Shown here: positions 1-8,777 of the stretch, in pieces
Layout: every line of letters starts with the position of its first letter
How positions within the stretch are numbered: the first letter of the stretch is position 1
DNA from: Ilumatobacter sp963746265
GTDB taxonomy: Bacteria; Actinomycetota; Acidimicrobiia; Acidimicrobiales; Ilumatobacteraceae
Length of the DNA stretch: 64,000 nucleotides
Direction of reading: 5' to 3'
NCBI GenBank assembly: GCA_963746265.1
Contig: CAVVAM010000015.1
Span: forward strand, 124,001-188,000
Translations under genes and position numbers: made by a program
Notes under the pieces: model-generated
What the model saw: only the letters and a program-made list of their open reading frames with translations
What the model was told of the DNA's origin: nothing
The model's database searches: none

Positions 1-2
1 TC

Positions 3-629
3 GACAACACGTTCGCCACGCCGTACCTGCAGCAGCCGATCCTGCTCGGCGCCGACATCGTGCTCCATTCCGCGACGAAGTACCTCGGTGGCCACAGCGA
101 CGTCGTCGGCGGGTTCCTCGCAGTGGACGACGACGGAATCGCCGACCGGCTGAGGTACACGCAGAACGCGGCCGGCGCCGTGCCGTCGCCGTTCGACTGC
201 TACCTGGTGCTGCGCGGCGCCAAGACGCTCGGCGTGCGCATGGATCGCCACTGCGAGAACGCACGGGCGATCGTCGACCTCCTGACCGGGCACGAGGCCG
301 TCGAACGTGTGCTGTATCCGCAACTCCCCGACCATCCCGGCCACGCCGCGGCGGCGAAGCAGATGCGCGACTACGGGGGCATGGTCAGCTTCCTGGCGGT
401 GGGTGGCGAGGACGCGGCGCGGCGGATCGCCGCCGGCACCGAGCTGTTCACACTCGCCGAGTCGCTCGGCGCCGTCGAGAGCCTGATCGAGCACCCGGGC
501 GCCATGACACACGCGTCGGCGGCCGGCTCGCCACTCGAGGTGCCGGACAACCTGGTGCGCCTGAGTGTCGGCATCGAACACGCCAGCGACCTCGTCGCCG
601 ACCTCGCCCAAGCCCTCGAACTGGCCTGA
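3..629 (+). CDS. metB: Cystathionine gamma-synthase-type PLP enzyme, 3' part only
   Basis: The gene enters from the left edge in an open frame starting at base 3, so the N-terminal half is missing. The visible part has the Cys/Met-metabolism PLP-enzyme signature SATKYLGGHSDVVGG, whose lysine (codon 78-80) is the Schiff-base residue, preceded by the family's VDNTFATPYLQQP-like run, and ends with the usual SVGIEHASDLVADL segment. Enzymes of this family join O-acyl-homoserine and cysteine to cystathionine or cleave cystathionine, in the cytoplasm, in methionine/cysteine interconversion. The GHSDVVGG form favours gamma-synthase (MetB), but gamma-lyase or O-acetylhomoserine sulfhydrylase cannot be excluded without the N-terminus. 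It is convergent with the next gene, with two hairpins between them. Confidence 0.85.
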   Translation, partial: DNTFATPYLQQPILLGADIVLHSATKYLGGHSDVVGGFLAVDDDGIADRLRYTQNAAGAVPSPFDCYLVLRGAKTLGVRMDRHCENARAIVDLLTGHEAVERVLYPQLPDHPGHAAAAKQMRDYGGMVSFLAVGGEDAARRIAAGTELFTLAESLGAVESLIEHPGAMTHASAAGSPLEVPDNLVRLSVGIEHASDLVADLAQALELA

Positions 630-633
630 TCAG

Positions 634-698
634 CGCGTCGGACACGACACAGTGTCCGACGCGGCAGGAGCACCCCGGCGCTGCGCCGGGGTGCTCCT
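634..698. terminator. Two tandem hairpins between convergent genes
   Basis: Two perfect inverted repeats lie back to back. The first has 12-bp arms at 634-645 and 652-663 (CGCGTCGGACAC and its complement) around a 6-base loop. The second has 15-bp arms at 666-680 and 684-698 around CTG. Neither has a clear T tract, but position between two gene ends suggests bidirectional termination. Confidence 0.7.
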
Positions 699-715
699 GG
701 GGTTCGGTCGAGGGT

Positions 716-1432
716 TCAGCAGGTGGGATCGCCGTAGAGGTGGAACATGCAGTAACTGCTGGTCACGCCCGTCGCGGCTCGCAACGAGTCGAACATGTTG
801 GCGTAGATCGGCTTGGTGATCAGGCCGCTCAGACCCGACCCGTAGCTGGGATAGTTACAGCCGACCCACCAGGCACCCCACGCCTGGACCATGGCATACC
901 CCATGATCGGCTGATTCTGACCCCAGCACGTCATTTCGACACGGCTTCCAATGGCGACCGTCAGATCGTCCCAGTTGCCGTCGAACTCGGAGCCCGTATT
1001 GCCCCACACCAGCGTCGTATTGTTGCTCTTCCATTGCATGATGGTGTCCCACGTGCGATTGGCGTTCGTGTCGAACCGGATCTGGGTCCATCGACCGGTC
1101 GACGGGTCGATGTCGCCCTGGAGGTTCCAGACCCCGTCCTGGTCGGGGTCCGAGTAGACCGTGGTGTACCGCCCGTAGGTGTCGACCCAAGCGGCGGTCT
1201 CGTTCCAGCGGTCTCCGGTGAGGTCGAGCCAGCGCCATCCGGCGGTGGCTGCCGACGCCGGGGCGCTGAAGCCGACGGACGCCGCGGCGACGAGCGTGGC
1301 GAGCGCTACGGCGAGTCCGGCCACCCGGCGGGAAGCTCGTGGTCGACGGGACCGCCGGTCCACGGCGGATGCGGGGTGGGCGACGACCGTCGTGTCGTCC
1401 TGGTGGCGGGTGGTGATGGTCGTGGTGTTCAT
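716..1432 (-). CDS. Secreted protein of unknown function
   Basis: A 238-residue protein starting at ATG 1432, chosen because GAAGGAG sits 6 bases upstream; an upstream extension of the frame lacks such a site. Residues about 33-60 form a Sec signal peptide (twin arginines, a long Ala/Val/Leu core, then APASAA as a likely cleavage site). The exported part is rich in Trp, Asp and Asn, with stretches such as DLTGDRWNE and DPDQDGVWN that resemble the Asp-rich repeats of secreted VCBS/FG-GAP-like proteins, although I cannot place a named domain. There are cysteines in the C-terminal third (TCWGQ, VGCNY, YCMF, PTC) that could form disulfides. No function is assigned. It is divergent from otsA across a 205-bp interval. 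Confidence 0.7.
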   Translation of the reverse strand: MNTTTITTRHQDDTTVVAHPASAVDRRSRRPRASRRVAGLAVALATLVAAASVGFSAPASAATAGWRWLDLTGDRWNETAAWVDTYGRYTTVYSDPDQDGVWNLQGDIDPSTGRWTQIRFDTNANRTWDTIMQWKSNNTTLVWGNTGSEFDGNWDDLTVAIGSRVEMTCWGQNQPIMGYAMVQAWGAWWVGCNYPSYGSGLSGLITKPIYANMFDSLRAATGVTSSYCMFHLYGDPTC

Positions 1433-1637
1433 CGCGAACTCCTTCGGGTCGGAGCGCCGATGCGGGATGCAGCGACGCCCCTGCATCGTGCGCGAACCCG
1501 GCACCTCCGTCCGTGCCTGCCGACACACAACGGATGTGCGCGTCGATTCGACAGGTGGCCCGTGTGGGTACGGGCTGCAGCGGCGCGCCCGCCATCCGCC
1601 GCTCGACGTACCCGTCAGGTGTGCCACGGTGGGTACG

Positions 1638-3041
1638 GTGAGTGGTATCGACGAGACAACGACACTCACCCCCAAGCGGCCACTCGTCATCGCCGCCAAT
1701 CGCCTACCGGTCACCCAGAACCCCGACGGGGAGTGGGAGACCAGTCCCGGAGGTCTCGTCCGCGCGCTCCTGCCGATCGTCCAGGAGAGTCACGGTGCCT
1801 GGGTCGGCTGGACCGGCCAGGCTGACAGCTCGGCCGACGTGATCCGCACCGACGGAGTGGAGATGCACCCGGTGCCGATCAGCGCCGACGAGATGAACCG
1901 CTACTACGAAGGGTTCTCCAACGACACCCTCTGGCCCCTGTACCACGACGCGATCAAGGAGTCGAATTTCGACAGCGACGACTGGGATGCCTACGTCACG
2001 GTCAACGAGCGGTTCGCTGCCCGGATGGCCGACGTCGCGCCCCCTGATGCGATCGTGTGGATTCACGACTACCACCTCCAACTCGCGCCGGCAATGCTGC
2101 GGAGCCGGCGCTCGGACGTCCGAATCGGATGGTTCAACCACATCCCGTTCCCACCACTCGAGCTGTTCCAGCGGCTGCCTTGGCGTACCGACATCATCAC
2201 CGGACTGCTCGGTGCGGACGTGCTCGGGTTCCAGCGCGAGCGCGGCGCCCGCAACTTCATCGCCGCAGCCCATCAGCTCGTCGGCGCAACCGAGGTCGAT
2301 GACGACCTGGTCAACTTCGACGGTCGCAACGTGCTGGTGAGCAACTTCCCGATCTCGATCGACGTCGACGACTTCGAGTTGCTCGCGAGCGGCCGCTCGA
2401 CACGCAAGCGAACCGCCCAGATCCGCGCTCGGCTCGGTGATCCCGAGGTGATCCTGCTCGGCGTCGACCGGCTCGACTACACCAAGGGCATCGGTGCGCG
2501 CCTGCGAGCCTTCGGGCGGCTGCTCGACGCCGGCCGGCTCGACCCGGAACACCACGTCCTCGTGCAGATCGCCACCCCCACCCGTCAGGGTGTCGAGCTC
2601 TACCAGGAAGAGCGACGCGAGATCGAACAGATCGTCGGCGAGATCAACGGCGTGCACTCGCGACTCGGCTTCCCGGTCATCCACTACCTGCACCAGATGC
2701 TGCCGCTCACCGAGCTCATCCCGCTGTATCGGGCCGGCGACGTCATGCTGGTGACGCCGTTCCGTGACGGCATGAACCTCGTCGCGAAGGAGTACGTCGC
2801 GGCCCACGTCGACGGCGACGGTGTGCTCGTGCTCTCCGAGTTCACGGGGGCAGCCGACGAGCTGAGAGAGGCGCTGCTCGTCAACCCACACGACGAACAC
2901 GCGTTCGAAGACGTGATCGTCCGAGCCGTCGAGATGCACCGACACGAACGGCGCCCCCGGATGGAGGCGATGCGCCAGGCGGTCGCGTCGGCCAACGTCG
3001 GCGACTGGGCCCGGTCCTTCATGGAGGTCCTCGATCCGTGA
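1638..3041 (+). CDS. otsA: Trehalose-6-phosphate synthase (GT20)
   Basis: Transfers glucose from a nucleotide sugar to glucose 6-phosphate to give trehalose 6-phosphate in the cytoplasm. The 467-residue product has the GT20 landmarks in order: NRLPV and PGGL near the N-terminus, HDYHLQLAP around residue 142, FNHIPFPP around 165, DRLDYTKGI around 276 and RDGMNLVAKEY around 374. The start is taken as GTG 1638 because the conserved region begins soon after it; the frame stays open further upstream but encodes nothing family-like. The stop overlaps the start of otsB (GTGA), so the two are translationally coupled and complete the OtsAB route to trehalose, an osmoprotectant and carbon store. Confidence 0.95.
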   Translation: MSGIDETTTLTPKRPLVIAANRLPVTQNPDGEWETSPGGLVRALLPIVQESHGAWVGWTGQADSSADVIRTDGVEMHPVPISADEMNRYYEGFSNDTLWPLYHDAIKESNFDSDDWDAYVTVNERFAARMADVAPPDAIVWIHDYHLQLAPAMLRSRRSDVRIGWFNHIPFPPLELFQRLPWRTDIITGLLGADVLGFQRERGARNFIAAAHQLVGATEVDDDLVNFDGRNVLVSNFPISIDVDDFELLASGRSTRKRTAQIRARLGDPEVILLGVDRLDYTKGIGARLRAFGRLLDAGRLDPEHHVLVQIATPTRQGVELYQEERREIEQIVGEINGVHSRLGFPVIHYLHQMLPLTELIPLYRAGDVMLVTPFRDGMNLVAKEYVAAHVDGDGVLVLSEFTGAADELREALLVNPHDEHAFEDVIVRAVEMHRHERRPRMEAMRQAVASANVGDWARSFMEVLDP

Positions 3042-3796
3042 GTGGTCCGGTCGACATCTCGCCGCACGACCTCGCCGAGCTGGTCCGCCCACTTCTCGAC
3101 ACGGCGCTCGTGGCGTTCGACGTCGACGGCGTGCTCGCCCCGCTCGTCGACCACGCCGACGATTCCGAGCTGCTCCCCGGCGTTCACGACGGTTTGACCA
3201 CCCTCGCAGTTCGGGCCACCGTGGCCATCGTCTCCGGTCGGTCGTTGGAGAGCCTGGAGCGAGTGTTCGGGTTTTCCGGTGAGCTCCACGTGATCGGCAG
3301 CCACGGCCTCGAGGTTCGCGGCGGCGACCGGCCGGCGCTGGACGACGACGAGCAGTACACGTTCGACCAGCTCGAGATCATCGGAACGCGTGGTGTCGAT
3401 GCGGCCGGCGACGGCGCGTGGTTGGAGTACAAGCCTGCCAGCGTCGTGCTCCACACCCGCGAGGCCGACCAGCGGCTCGCATCGCCCGCGGTCGACGCCG
3501 TCACGAACCTCGCCCGGATGATCGACGGTGCCCAGGTGAAGCCCGGCAGCGACGTCGTCGAACTCCTCGCCCGCACCGCCAGCAAGGGTGAGGCACTGCT
3601 CCATCTCGCAGCCCGGCTCGAGCGATCCCCGGTCGTCTACCTCGGTGACGACATCACCGACGAAGACGCGTTCCACACGATGAGCGACGCCGACGTCTCG
3701 GTCAGAGTCGGCCCTGGCGAGTCGGCGGCTGCGCACCGTCTCGCAGGTCCGGCCGAGGTCGCCGAGTTCCTCTCGCTGCTCGCGCACCCCGACTGA
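3038..3796 (+). CDS. otsB: Trehalose-6-phosphate phosphatase
   Basis: A HAD-superfamily phosphatase that removes phosphate from the product of OtsA to release trehalose. In 252 residues it shows HAD motif I (DVDGVLAP near residue 27, first Asp the nucleophile), motif II (SGRSLE near 65), and the motif IV acidic cluster GDDITDEDAF near 202, with a lysine (SKGEAL) between as motif III. The start is a GTG overlapping the otsA stop by 4 bases. Length and motif spacing match single-domain OtsB proteins rather than bifunctional fusions. Confidence 0.94.
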   Translation: MSGPVDISPHDLAELVRPLLDTALVAFDVDGVLAPLVDHADDSELLPGVHDGLTTLAVRATVAIVSGRSLESLERVFGFSGELHVIGSHGLEVRGGDRPALDDDEQYTFDQLEIIGTRGVDAAGDGAWLEYKPASVVLHTREADQRLASPAVDAVTNLARMIDGAQVKPGSDVVELLARTASKGEALLHLAARLERSPVVYLGDDITDEDAFHTMSDADVSVRVGPGESAAAHRLAGPAEVAEFLSLLAHPD

Positions 3797-3889
3797 CCGT
3801 CCGAGCAGATCGCCGGCTGCGCAGGTGTCGCGGTACGGTCGACCCATCGACGACCCACGGCACGGACCAGCCTTCCCGGTGTCGGCGCC

Positions 3890-5131
3890 GTGACCGCCGT
3901 CGACACCGACCGGCCACGCCGGATCTTCACGGGATGGAAGATCGTCGCGGCCGGCGGGCTGATCTGGGCCCTGCAGTCGATGATCTGGGTCCAGGGGTAC
4001 GGCAATCTCGCCGTCGAGCTGCGCAACCGGTTCGGCTGGTCGAAGACGTTCTTCTCGCTGGCTTTCGCTGCGACGCGCACGGAGGGCGCCCTGATCGGCC
4101 CGGCACAGGGTGGCGCGCTCACCCGGTTCGGGACCCGCCGGGTCATGCGGGTCGGCGCAGCGGTCGTCGCCGTCGGCTTCGTGACGGTCAGCCAGGTCGA
4201 CACACGAACCGAGTTCATCGTCACGATGATGTTCACGACACTGGGAATCTCGGCAACCGGCTTCCTGACCCTGACGGCGGTGACCGTGTCCTGGTTCGAG
4301 CGCAAACGCGCCCGTGCGCTGTCGCTCCAGACGATGGGCTTTGCCATCGGCGGGTTCGCGAGCCCGATCATCGTCGTCGGGTACGCGTGGTTCGGATGGC
4401 GTTGGACCGTCGCCGTCTCCGGGCTCGCCATCGCGAGTGTCGCATGGTTCGTGGCGCCGCTGGCCGGTCGACTGCCGTCCGACACCGGCGAGGTGATCGA
4501 CGGGTCCGAGCCGACCGAGAACGCATTGCGGGCCGAAGGTGTACAGGAACGTCACTTCACGGCGCACGAGGCCATGCGGACGCGGGCGTTCTGGATGATC
4601 TCAATGGGGCACGCATCGGCACTCCTGGTCGTCTCGGCCTCCATGGCCCACCTCACCCTCTACCTCACGGAGGACCGTGGATACCGGGCATCGACCGCTG
4701 CGGTCGTCGCCGGCATCGTGCCGGTCTTCCAGTTCGTCGGCACCGGTCTCGGCGGGTACCTCGGCGACCGGATCAACAAGCGGCTGATCGCCGGCACCGC
4801 GATGTGCGTCCACGCTGCCGCACTCCTGTTGCTCACGTGGGTCGACACCTCGCTCGCCGTCGCAGCGTTCGTCGTGATGCACGGCCTCGCGTGGGGTGCC
4901 CGTGGGCCGTTGATGAACGCGATCCGGGCCGACTACTTCGGTTCGACGTCGTTCGGGGCGATCATGGGGTGGTCGTCGATGATCGTGATGATCGGTTCGA
5001 TCGGCGGCCCGATCGTGGCGGGTGTACTCGCCGACGCCACCGGCGACTACCGCCTCGGCTTCACCATCCTTGCGATCGGCGCGGCCTGCGGCACGATCTT
5101 CTGGGTCGAGGCCAAGCCCCCGCCGTCGTGA
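3890..5131 (+). CDS. Major facilitator superfamily transporter
   Basis: A 413-residue integral membrane protein with about 12 hydrophobic segments in two halves separated by a polar loop near residues 195-225, as in MFS carriers. The loop between segments 2 and 3 has the degenerate MFS motif (ALTRFGTRRVMRVG), and the second half carries a matching GGYLGDRINKRLIAG. The overall look is that of the monocarboxylate/oxalate-formate-type MFS, but the substrate cannot be read from sequence. GTG start at 3890, about 90 bp after otsB; it may be cotranscribed with otsAB. Its 3' end overlaps the tail of the convergent DinB-like gene. Confidence 0.85.
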   Translation: MTAVDTDRPRRIFTGWKIVAAGGLIWALQSMIWVQGYGNLAVELRNRFGWSKTFFSLAFAATRTEGALIGPAQGGALTRFGTRRVMRVGAAVVAVGFVTVSQVDTRTEFIVTMMFTTLGISATGFLTLTAVTVSWFERKRARALSLQTMGFAIGGFASPIIVVGYAWFGWRWTVAVSGLAIASVAWFVAPLAGRLPSDTGEVIDGSEPTENALRAEGVQERHFTAHEAMRTRAFWMISMGHASALLVVSASMAHLTLYLTEDRGYRASTAAVVAGIVPVFQFVGTGLGGYLGDRINKRLIAGTAMCVHAAALLLLTWVDTSLAVAAFVVMHGLAWGARGPLMNAIRADYFGSTSFGAIMGWSSMIVMIGSIGGPIVAGVLADATGDYRLGFTILAIGAACGTIFWVEAKPPPS

Positions 5132-5733
5132 CATCGGGGGTCGAACCCGTCCGTAGCCCTCAGCGGCCGCCCAGGGCATCGACCACGGGCGCGAAGCCGT
5201 CGGGGTGTCACACCACGTAGTGGCTGATGCCCAGGGTCTCGCGCTGGTCGTTGCCGTGACCGACCGAGCACCGCTTCGGTCATGTGGACGTCGATCCACC
5301 GCAGCGACCACGGCCGACCGTCGGCGTCGGTCTTCACCGACATCTCCTCGAGCGAGCCGACGGCAGCCGCCGCAGCCCTCGATCGAGCACACGCCGCCTC
5401 GAACAACGCGAGCAGTTCTTCCGGTGAGTCGTCCGCGGCGGAGGTCCACTCCCAGTCGGCGATCTCCGCCGGATCGACCGACGCCCAGGGTTCAGGGAGG
5501 TCGTTGCCGGCGAGATCGCTGTGGAACCAGTCGTCCTCCACGACGGCGAGATGTTTGAGCAGACCTCCGAGCGTCGACGTCGACGGCGGGAGCCGCGTGG
5601 CGAGCCGCCCTGCGTCGAGGCCGGCTGCCTTGCGAACGGCCAGCGCCCGATACGCGTCGAGATATCCCTCCAACATCGTTCGCTCGTCGGCGTCGCTGGC
5701 CGGCCACGCGACCTCTGGTGCATCGATCGTCAT
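5047..5733 (-). CDS. DinB/DUF664-like protein with a replaced C-terminus
   Basis: Residues 1 to about 150 are a good DinB/DUF664 four-helix protein: an N-terminal LEGYLDAYRALAVRK helix, LGGLLKHLAVVEDDWF (the first metal-ligand region, LxHLxxVExxWF) and SLRWIDVHMTEA near residue 147, where the family normally continues with an xARHNGHAD helix carrying more metal ligands. Instead the frame runs into about 75 residues of Arg/Pro-rich sequence that read as an out-of-frame translation of something else and overlap the end of the MFS gene. The DNA there encodes, in another frame, the fragment listed at 5160-5262. The gene therefore lost its natural 3' end; the protein probably misses at least one metal ligand and may be inactive. 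Confidence 0.7.
   Translation of the reverse strand: MTIDAPEVAWPASDADERTMLEGYLDAYRALAVRKAAGLDAGRLATRLPPSTSTLGGLLKHLAVVEDDWFHSDLAGNDLPEPWASVDPAEIADWEWTSAADDSPEELLALFEAACARSRAAAAAVGSLEEMSVKTDADGRPWSLRWIDVHMTEAVLGRSRQRPARDPGHQPLRGVTPRRLRARGRCPGRPLRATDGFDPRCHDGGGLASTQKIVPQAAPIARMVKPRR
5160..5262 (-). pseudogene. C-terminal fragment resembling an LLM-class F420 oxidoreductase
   Basis: Read in the frame shifted relative to the DinB-like gene, this stretch gives GHGNDQRETLGISHYVV, a TGA, then HPDGFAPVVDALGGR and a stop. The pattern RExLGISxxVV...FAPVVxxLxGR is the usual C-terminus of luciferase-like F420-dependent oxidoreductases. It has no upstream body, an internal stop, and abuts the broken 3' end of the DinB-like gene, so it looks like a deletion scar joining two once-separate genes. 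The identification rests on a short stretch and is tentative. Confidence 0.45.
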
Positions 5734-5791
5734 GACCGCACCGTGGGCTTCCGACGCCCGGCTCGGCAGAGGATGTCGTCGAGCGCCCCCA

Positions 5792-6466
5792 TTAGAACAG
5801 CGTCGGCTGTTCGGCCCGGTACACGCGGGGGCAGGCCGTCCAGGGAACGTAGTTGTCCATGAACACCCACGTGCGCCGGTGGATCGCCGACGGCCCGTAT
5901 CCCTGCAGGGCCGACTTGTGCACAGGGCACGGATAGCCCTTGTTCGTGTCGAACGACCAGTGCGGGTAACTCTCTGCGAGCTCGCGCATCTCGCGATCGC
6001 GTACGACCTTGGCGAGGATGCTGGCCGCGGCGACGCTCAGGCAGTACCGGTCGGCCTTCACGCGCATCTCGACCTTGGCGACCGTCGGGGACACGAAGTT
6101 CCACTTGCCGTCGCTGACCGCCACATCCGGCACGATCGTGAGGCCTTCGACGGCACGGCGGCACGCCAGGCGCTGTGCGTCGGCCATGCCCAACTCGTCG
6201 CATTCCTCCTGGCTGGCGGAGCCGACGGCCCACGCCTCGCACCAGTCGGCGATGCGGTCGAACAGCCGCTCGCGCTCGCGCTCGGTGAGGAGCTTCGAAT
6301 CGCGGACCCCGAGCACTCGCTTCTCGCGAGGCAGGATCGCGGCTCCGACCACCAGGGGCCCGGCCCAGGCGCCGCGACCGACCTCGTCGATGCCGACGAC
6401 GATCTCGTGACCCCGCGCCCACATCTCCCGTTCGATCTTGCGGGTTGGTGCCCGGCCAGGTGCCAT
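5792..6466 (-). CDS. rnhB: Ribonuclease HII
   Basis: Cuts the RNA strand of RNA-DNA hybrids and removes misincorporated ribonucleotides from DNA. The 224-residue protein has the type 2 RNase H signature GIDEVGRGAWAGPLVVGA (catalytic Asp27 and Glu28), the DSKLL segment near residue 57, and SILAKVVRDREM near 155, which supplies the last metal-binding Asp. The conserved Tyr/Gly surroundings that recognise the RNA-DNA junction (HWSFDTNKGYPC) are also present. ATG start at 6466. It is divergent from the next gene and separated from the DinB-like gene by a short gap. Confidence 0.94.
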   Translation of the reverse strand: MAPGRAPTRKIEREMWARGHEIVVGIDEVGRGAWAGPLVVGAAILPREKRVLGVRDSKLLTERERERLFDRIADWCEAWAVGSASQEECDELGMADAQRLACRRAVEGLTIVPDVAVSDGKWNFVSPTVAKVEMRVKADRYCLSVAAASILAKVVRDREMRELAESYPHWSFDTNKGYPCPVHKSALQGYGPSAIHRRTWVFMDNYVPWTACPRVYRAEQPTLF

Positions 6467-6646
6467 CGGAACCCGACGTTACCCCTGCGAGCCGAGGTGA
6501 ACGACGACATCGCCGCTGCCGGTGCGGACCACGCGCATCGGGTGCCCGACTGCAGCCACGTCACACAGATCGGATCCGGCTCGACGAGAGGATCCGCATG
6601 ACGACTCGCTCGTGTGAATCGACGGTCGAGGTGACACAGTGGCGAC

Positions 6647-7555
6647 GTGCACGAAAACGATGACGTGATCCTCCTCGACGGCGGCATGGGCCAGGAGCTG
6701 TTGAAGGTGGCCGACGGGCCTCCGACGCCGCTGTGGTCGGCACAGGTCATGATCGACCAGCCGGACCTGGTCCGCGACCTGCACCGCCGCTTCATCGACG
6801 CCGGTGCCGACGTGATCATCGTCAACGCCTACTCGGCGACCCGGTGCCGGCTCGGCCCGGCCGGGTTCGAGGATGACTACGAACGCCTGCAAACACTCGC
6901 GTGCGAGTTGGCCGTCGAAGCACTCGGCCACGACGACGCCGTACAGATCGCCGGTTGCCTCTCGCCGTACGGCTGGTCGTACCGACCCGACATCAGCCTG
7001 CCGTTCGACGAGCTGTCCGCGCGATTCGCGGAGACTGCGACACTCCAGGCCCCGTACGTCGACCTGATCATCTGCGAGACGATGGGCTCGATCCACGAGG
7101 CGATGGCCGCCGTCACCGGAGCGGGCGTCGCCGGCAAGCCGGTGTGGGTGAGTTGGTCGCTGCGCGACGACGAGTCGGCGCGCCTGCGCAGCGGTGAACC
7201 GCTGACCGACGCCGTGGCAGCACTCCGCGAACTGCGTCCCGACGCGATGCTCGTCAACTGCTCGGTCCCGGAGGCCCTGTCGGCGGCGCTCCCGACCCTC
7301 GAGGCCGGGCAGGTTCCCTACGGCGCCTACGCCAACGGTTTCACCCACATCGCGGACGACTTCGCACCCGGCACGACCACGACGGTGCTGGGCCGTCGCC
7401 ACGACCTGGAACCGGCGCGGTATGCCGACATCGCGCTGGGATGGGTCGAGCTGGGCGCGACGATCATCGGTGGCTGCTGCGAGATCGGGCCGGAGCACAT
7501 CGCCGAGTTGGCGCGGCGGCTCGGACGGGCCGGGCCCCGGCTCGAGGTCAGCTGA
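6647..7555 (+). CDS. Homocysteine S-methyltransferase family protein
   Basis: A 302-residue Pfam S-methyl_trans protein. It begins with LLDGGMGQEL, contains VNCSVPEA (zinc-ligand Cys near residue 205) and ends with IIGGCCEIGPEHIAEL (the two adjacent zinc-ligand cysteines near 276-277). Such enzymes move a methyl group from S-methylmethionine or a related donor to homocysteine, giving methionine. The AYSATRCRLG segment near residue 65 replaces the NTFxANR seen in many members, so substrate preference is uncertain. GTG start at 6647; the last bases overlap the end of the convergent gene. Confidence 0.85.
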   Translation: MHENDDVILLDGGMGQELLKVADGPPTPLWSAQVMIDQPDLVRDLHRRFIDAGADVIIVNAYSATRCRLGPAGFEDDYERLQTLACELAVEALGHDDAVQIAGCLSPYGWSYRPDISLPFDELSARFAETATLQAPYVDLIICETMGSIHEAMAAVTGAGVAGKPVWVSWSLRDDESARLRSGEPLTDAVAALRELRPDAMLVNCSVPEALSAALPTLEAGQVPYGAYANGFTHIADDFAPGTTTTVLGRRHDLEPARYADIALGWVELGATIIGGCCEIGPEHIAELARRLGRAGPRLEVS

Positions 7556-8777
7556 ACGAACCCGGCTCGGCGTCGGCTCGCGGTGCGGCGTCTCGTTGCG
7601 GCTCACCGTGCGGTCGCAGTTCGGTGTCGATGACGGGCGCCGGCCACAATGCCTCGCCGGTCGCCTCGCCCGAGCGCCACTCGGGCGCAGCAACAGGAGC
7701 GGTCAACTGCACGGTCTCGCCGGTCTGCTCCCACAGGATCGCCGGGCGGTCACCGTGCCACCGGATCGCATACGAGACCGACGAACGCGGGCCGGTCGGC
7801 ACGCCGTACGCATCCACCGACTGACCGAGCCACGCAGGCGGCATGCCGGCCGGAAACAGTGCGCCTCCGTGGGCGAGTCGCGATTCCAGCCACGCGATCG
7901 ATCGCACACCGCTCGGTGGTTCGAGAGGCGGCTCGGACGCGGCACGTCGCCGCATGATGCGCTCGAGGTCGCGCAGAGCGCGACGTTCGTCCGCAAGCGC
8001 GAGGACGCGGGCCGCCGCGGACAGAGCCGCATCGGCGTCCCAGCCCACGACCGGACCGAGTTCCTCGACGGCGTCGACCAGCTCGGGCATCCAGTGATCG
8101 GGCGGCTCCCTCATCCGAACGAGTTCGCCGAGCGCCAGCGCGAAACCGGCGGGGTCGTCGTGCGCATGCGGGACCTCGCCGAGCGCGATCTCACAACGCT
8201 CGGCCGTGACCGCGTCGGCCAGCGTGGCGCCGAGCTCCCCGTCGGGCAGCACGAAGCGGCTCGCCCGTTCGGTGAGCGACAGCCATCCACGCACCACCTG
8301 CATCATCGACGGCACGCCCCCCGGGATCGCGCCGTGTCCTCGGTCGCCATGAGCGATCGCCACTCGTGTCGTCGCTCGATGCCCGAGCGGTGTGACGAAC
8401 GCCGTGTCGGGCAGTTCGATCCCTTCGATCGGGACGTCGACGATCGGTCGGTCGGTCAGCACGTCACGGCGACCGAACGCGATCGCGACGGGCATCGTCG
8501 ACTCGTTCTCGAGTTCGACGACGGTCAGCCCACCGGCGTCGCCGACGCTGAACACTCGCTGGACGACATCGCCGCTCGGGACACGCACCCGCGTCTCGGC
8601 GACGGCCGTTCCCCCGACACGCTGCTGCCGGACCGATTGCTCGTCCGCGGGAACGTGCCAGCGATCATCGGCCGCCACGAACCAGTCGAGTGGCGGCGTG
8701 CCGTCCCACGGTTCGATCGCACCGTACGGGGAGATGGAGGCGCGCCACGGCCGCCCGGTGACTCCCGTGGTGATCAT
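7548..8777 (-). CDS. Unrecognised 409-residue protein
   Basis: A strongly coding-like frame with no domain I can name. Start placed at ATG 8777 (MITTGVTGRPW...), because the sequence becomes protein-like there; codons further upstream are Arg-rich and noise-like. The N-terminal 150 residues alternate beta-strand-like segments (WHVPADEQSV, AVAETRVRVPSGDVVQRVFSV, GLTVVELENESTMPVAIAFGR), a pattern seen in the beta-sandwich domains of glycoside hydrolase and debranching-type proteins. The middle is helical and acidic, and the C-terminus has AIRWHGDRPAILWEQTG. No signal peptide or membrane segment. It ends by overlapping the homocysteine-methyltransferase-like gene and begins about 95 bp downstream of gpsA, with which it may share a transcript. 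Confidence 0.75.
   Translation of the reverse strand: MITTGVTGRPWRASISPYGAIEPWDGTPPLDWFVAADDRWHVPADEQSVRQQRVGGTAVAETRVRVPSGDVVQRVFSVGDAGGLTVVELENESTMPVAIAFGRRDVLTDRPIVDVPIEGIELPDTAFVTPLGHRATTRVAIAHGDRGHGAIPGGVPSMMQVVRGWLSLTERASRFVLPDGELGATLADAVTAERCEIALGEVPHAHDDPAGFALALGELVRMREPPDHWMPELVDAVEELGPVVGWDADAALSAAARVLALADERRALRDLERIMRRRAASEPPLEPPSGVRSIAWLESRLAHGGALFPAGMPPAWLGQSVDAYGVPTGPRSSVSYAIRWHGDRPAILWEQTGETVQLTAPVAAPEWRSGEATGEALWPAPVIDTELRPHGEPQRDAAPRADAEPGSFS

Noticed and set aside
2684..4567. Very long antisense open frames opposite otsA/otsB and the MFS gene
   Set aside because: High GC leaves antisense frames open; their translations are Arg/Pro/Asp-rich without motifs.
5205..5213. In-frame TGA inside the luciferase-like tail as a second selenocysteine site
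   Set aside because: The family has no cysteine at this position, there is no body of the gene upstream, and the fragment is out of frame with its neighbour; it is an ordinary stop in a decayed fragment.
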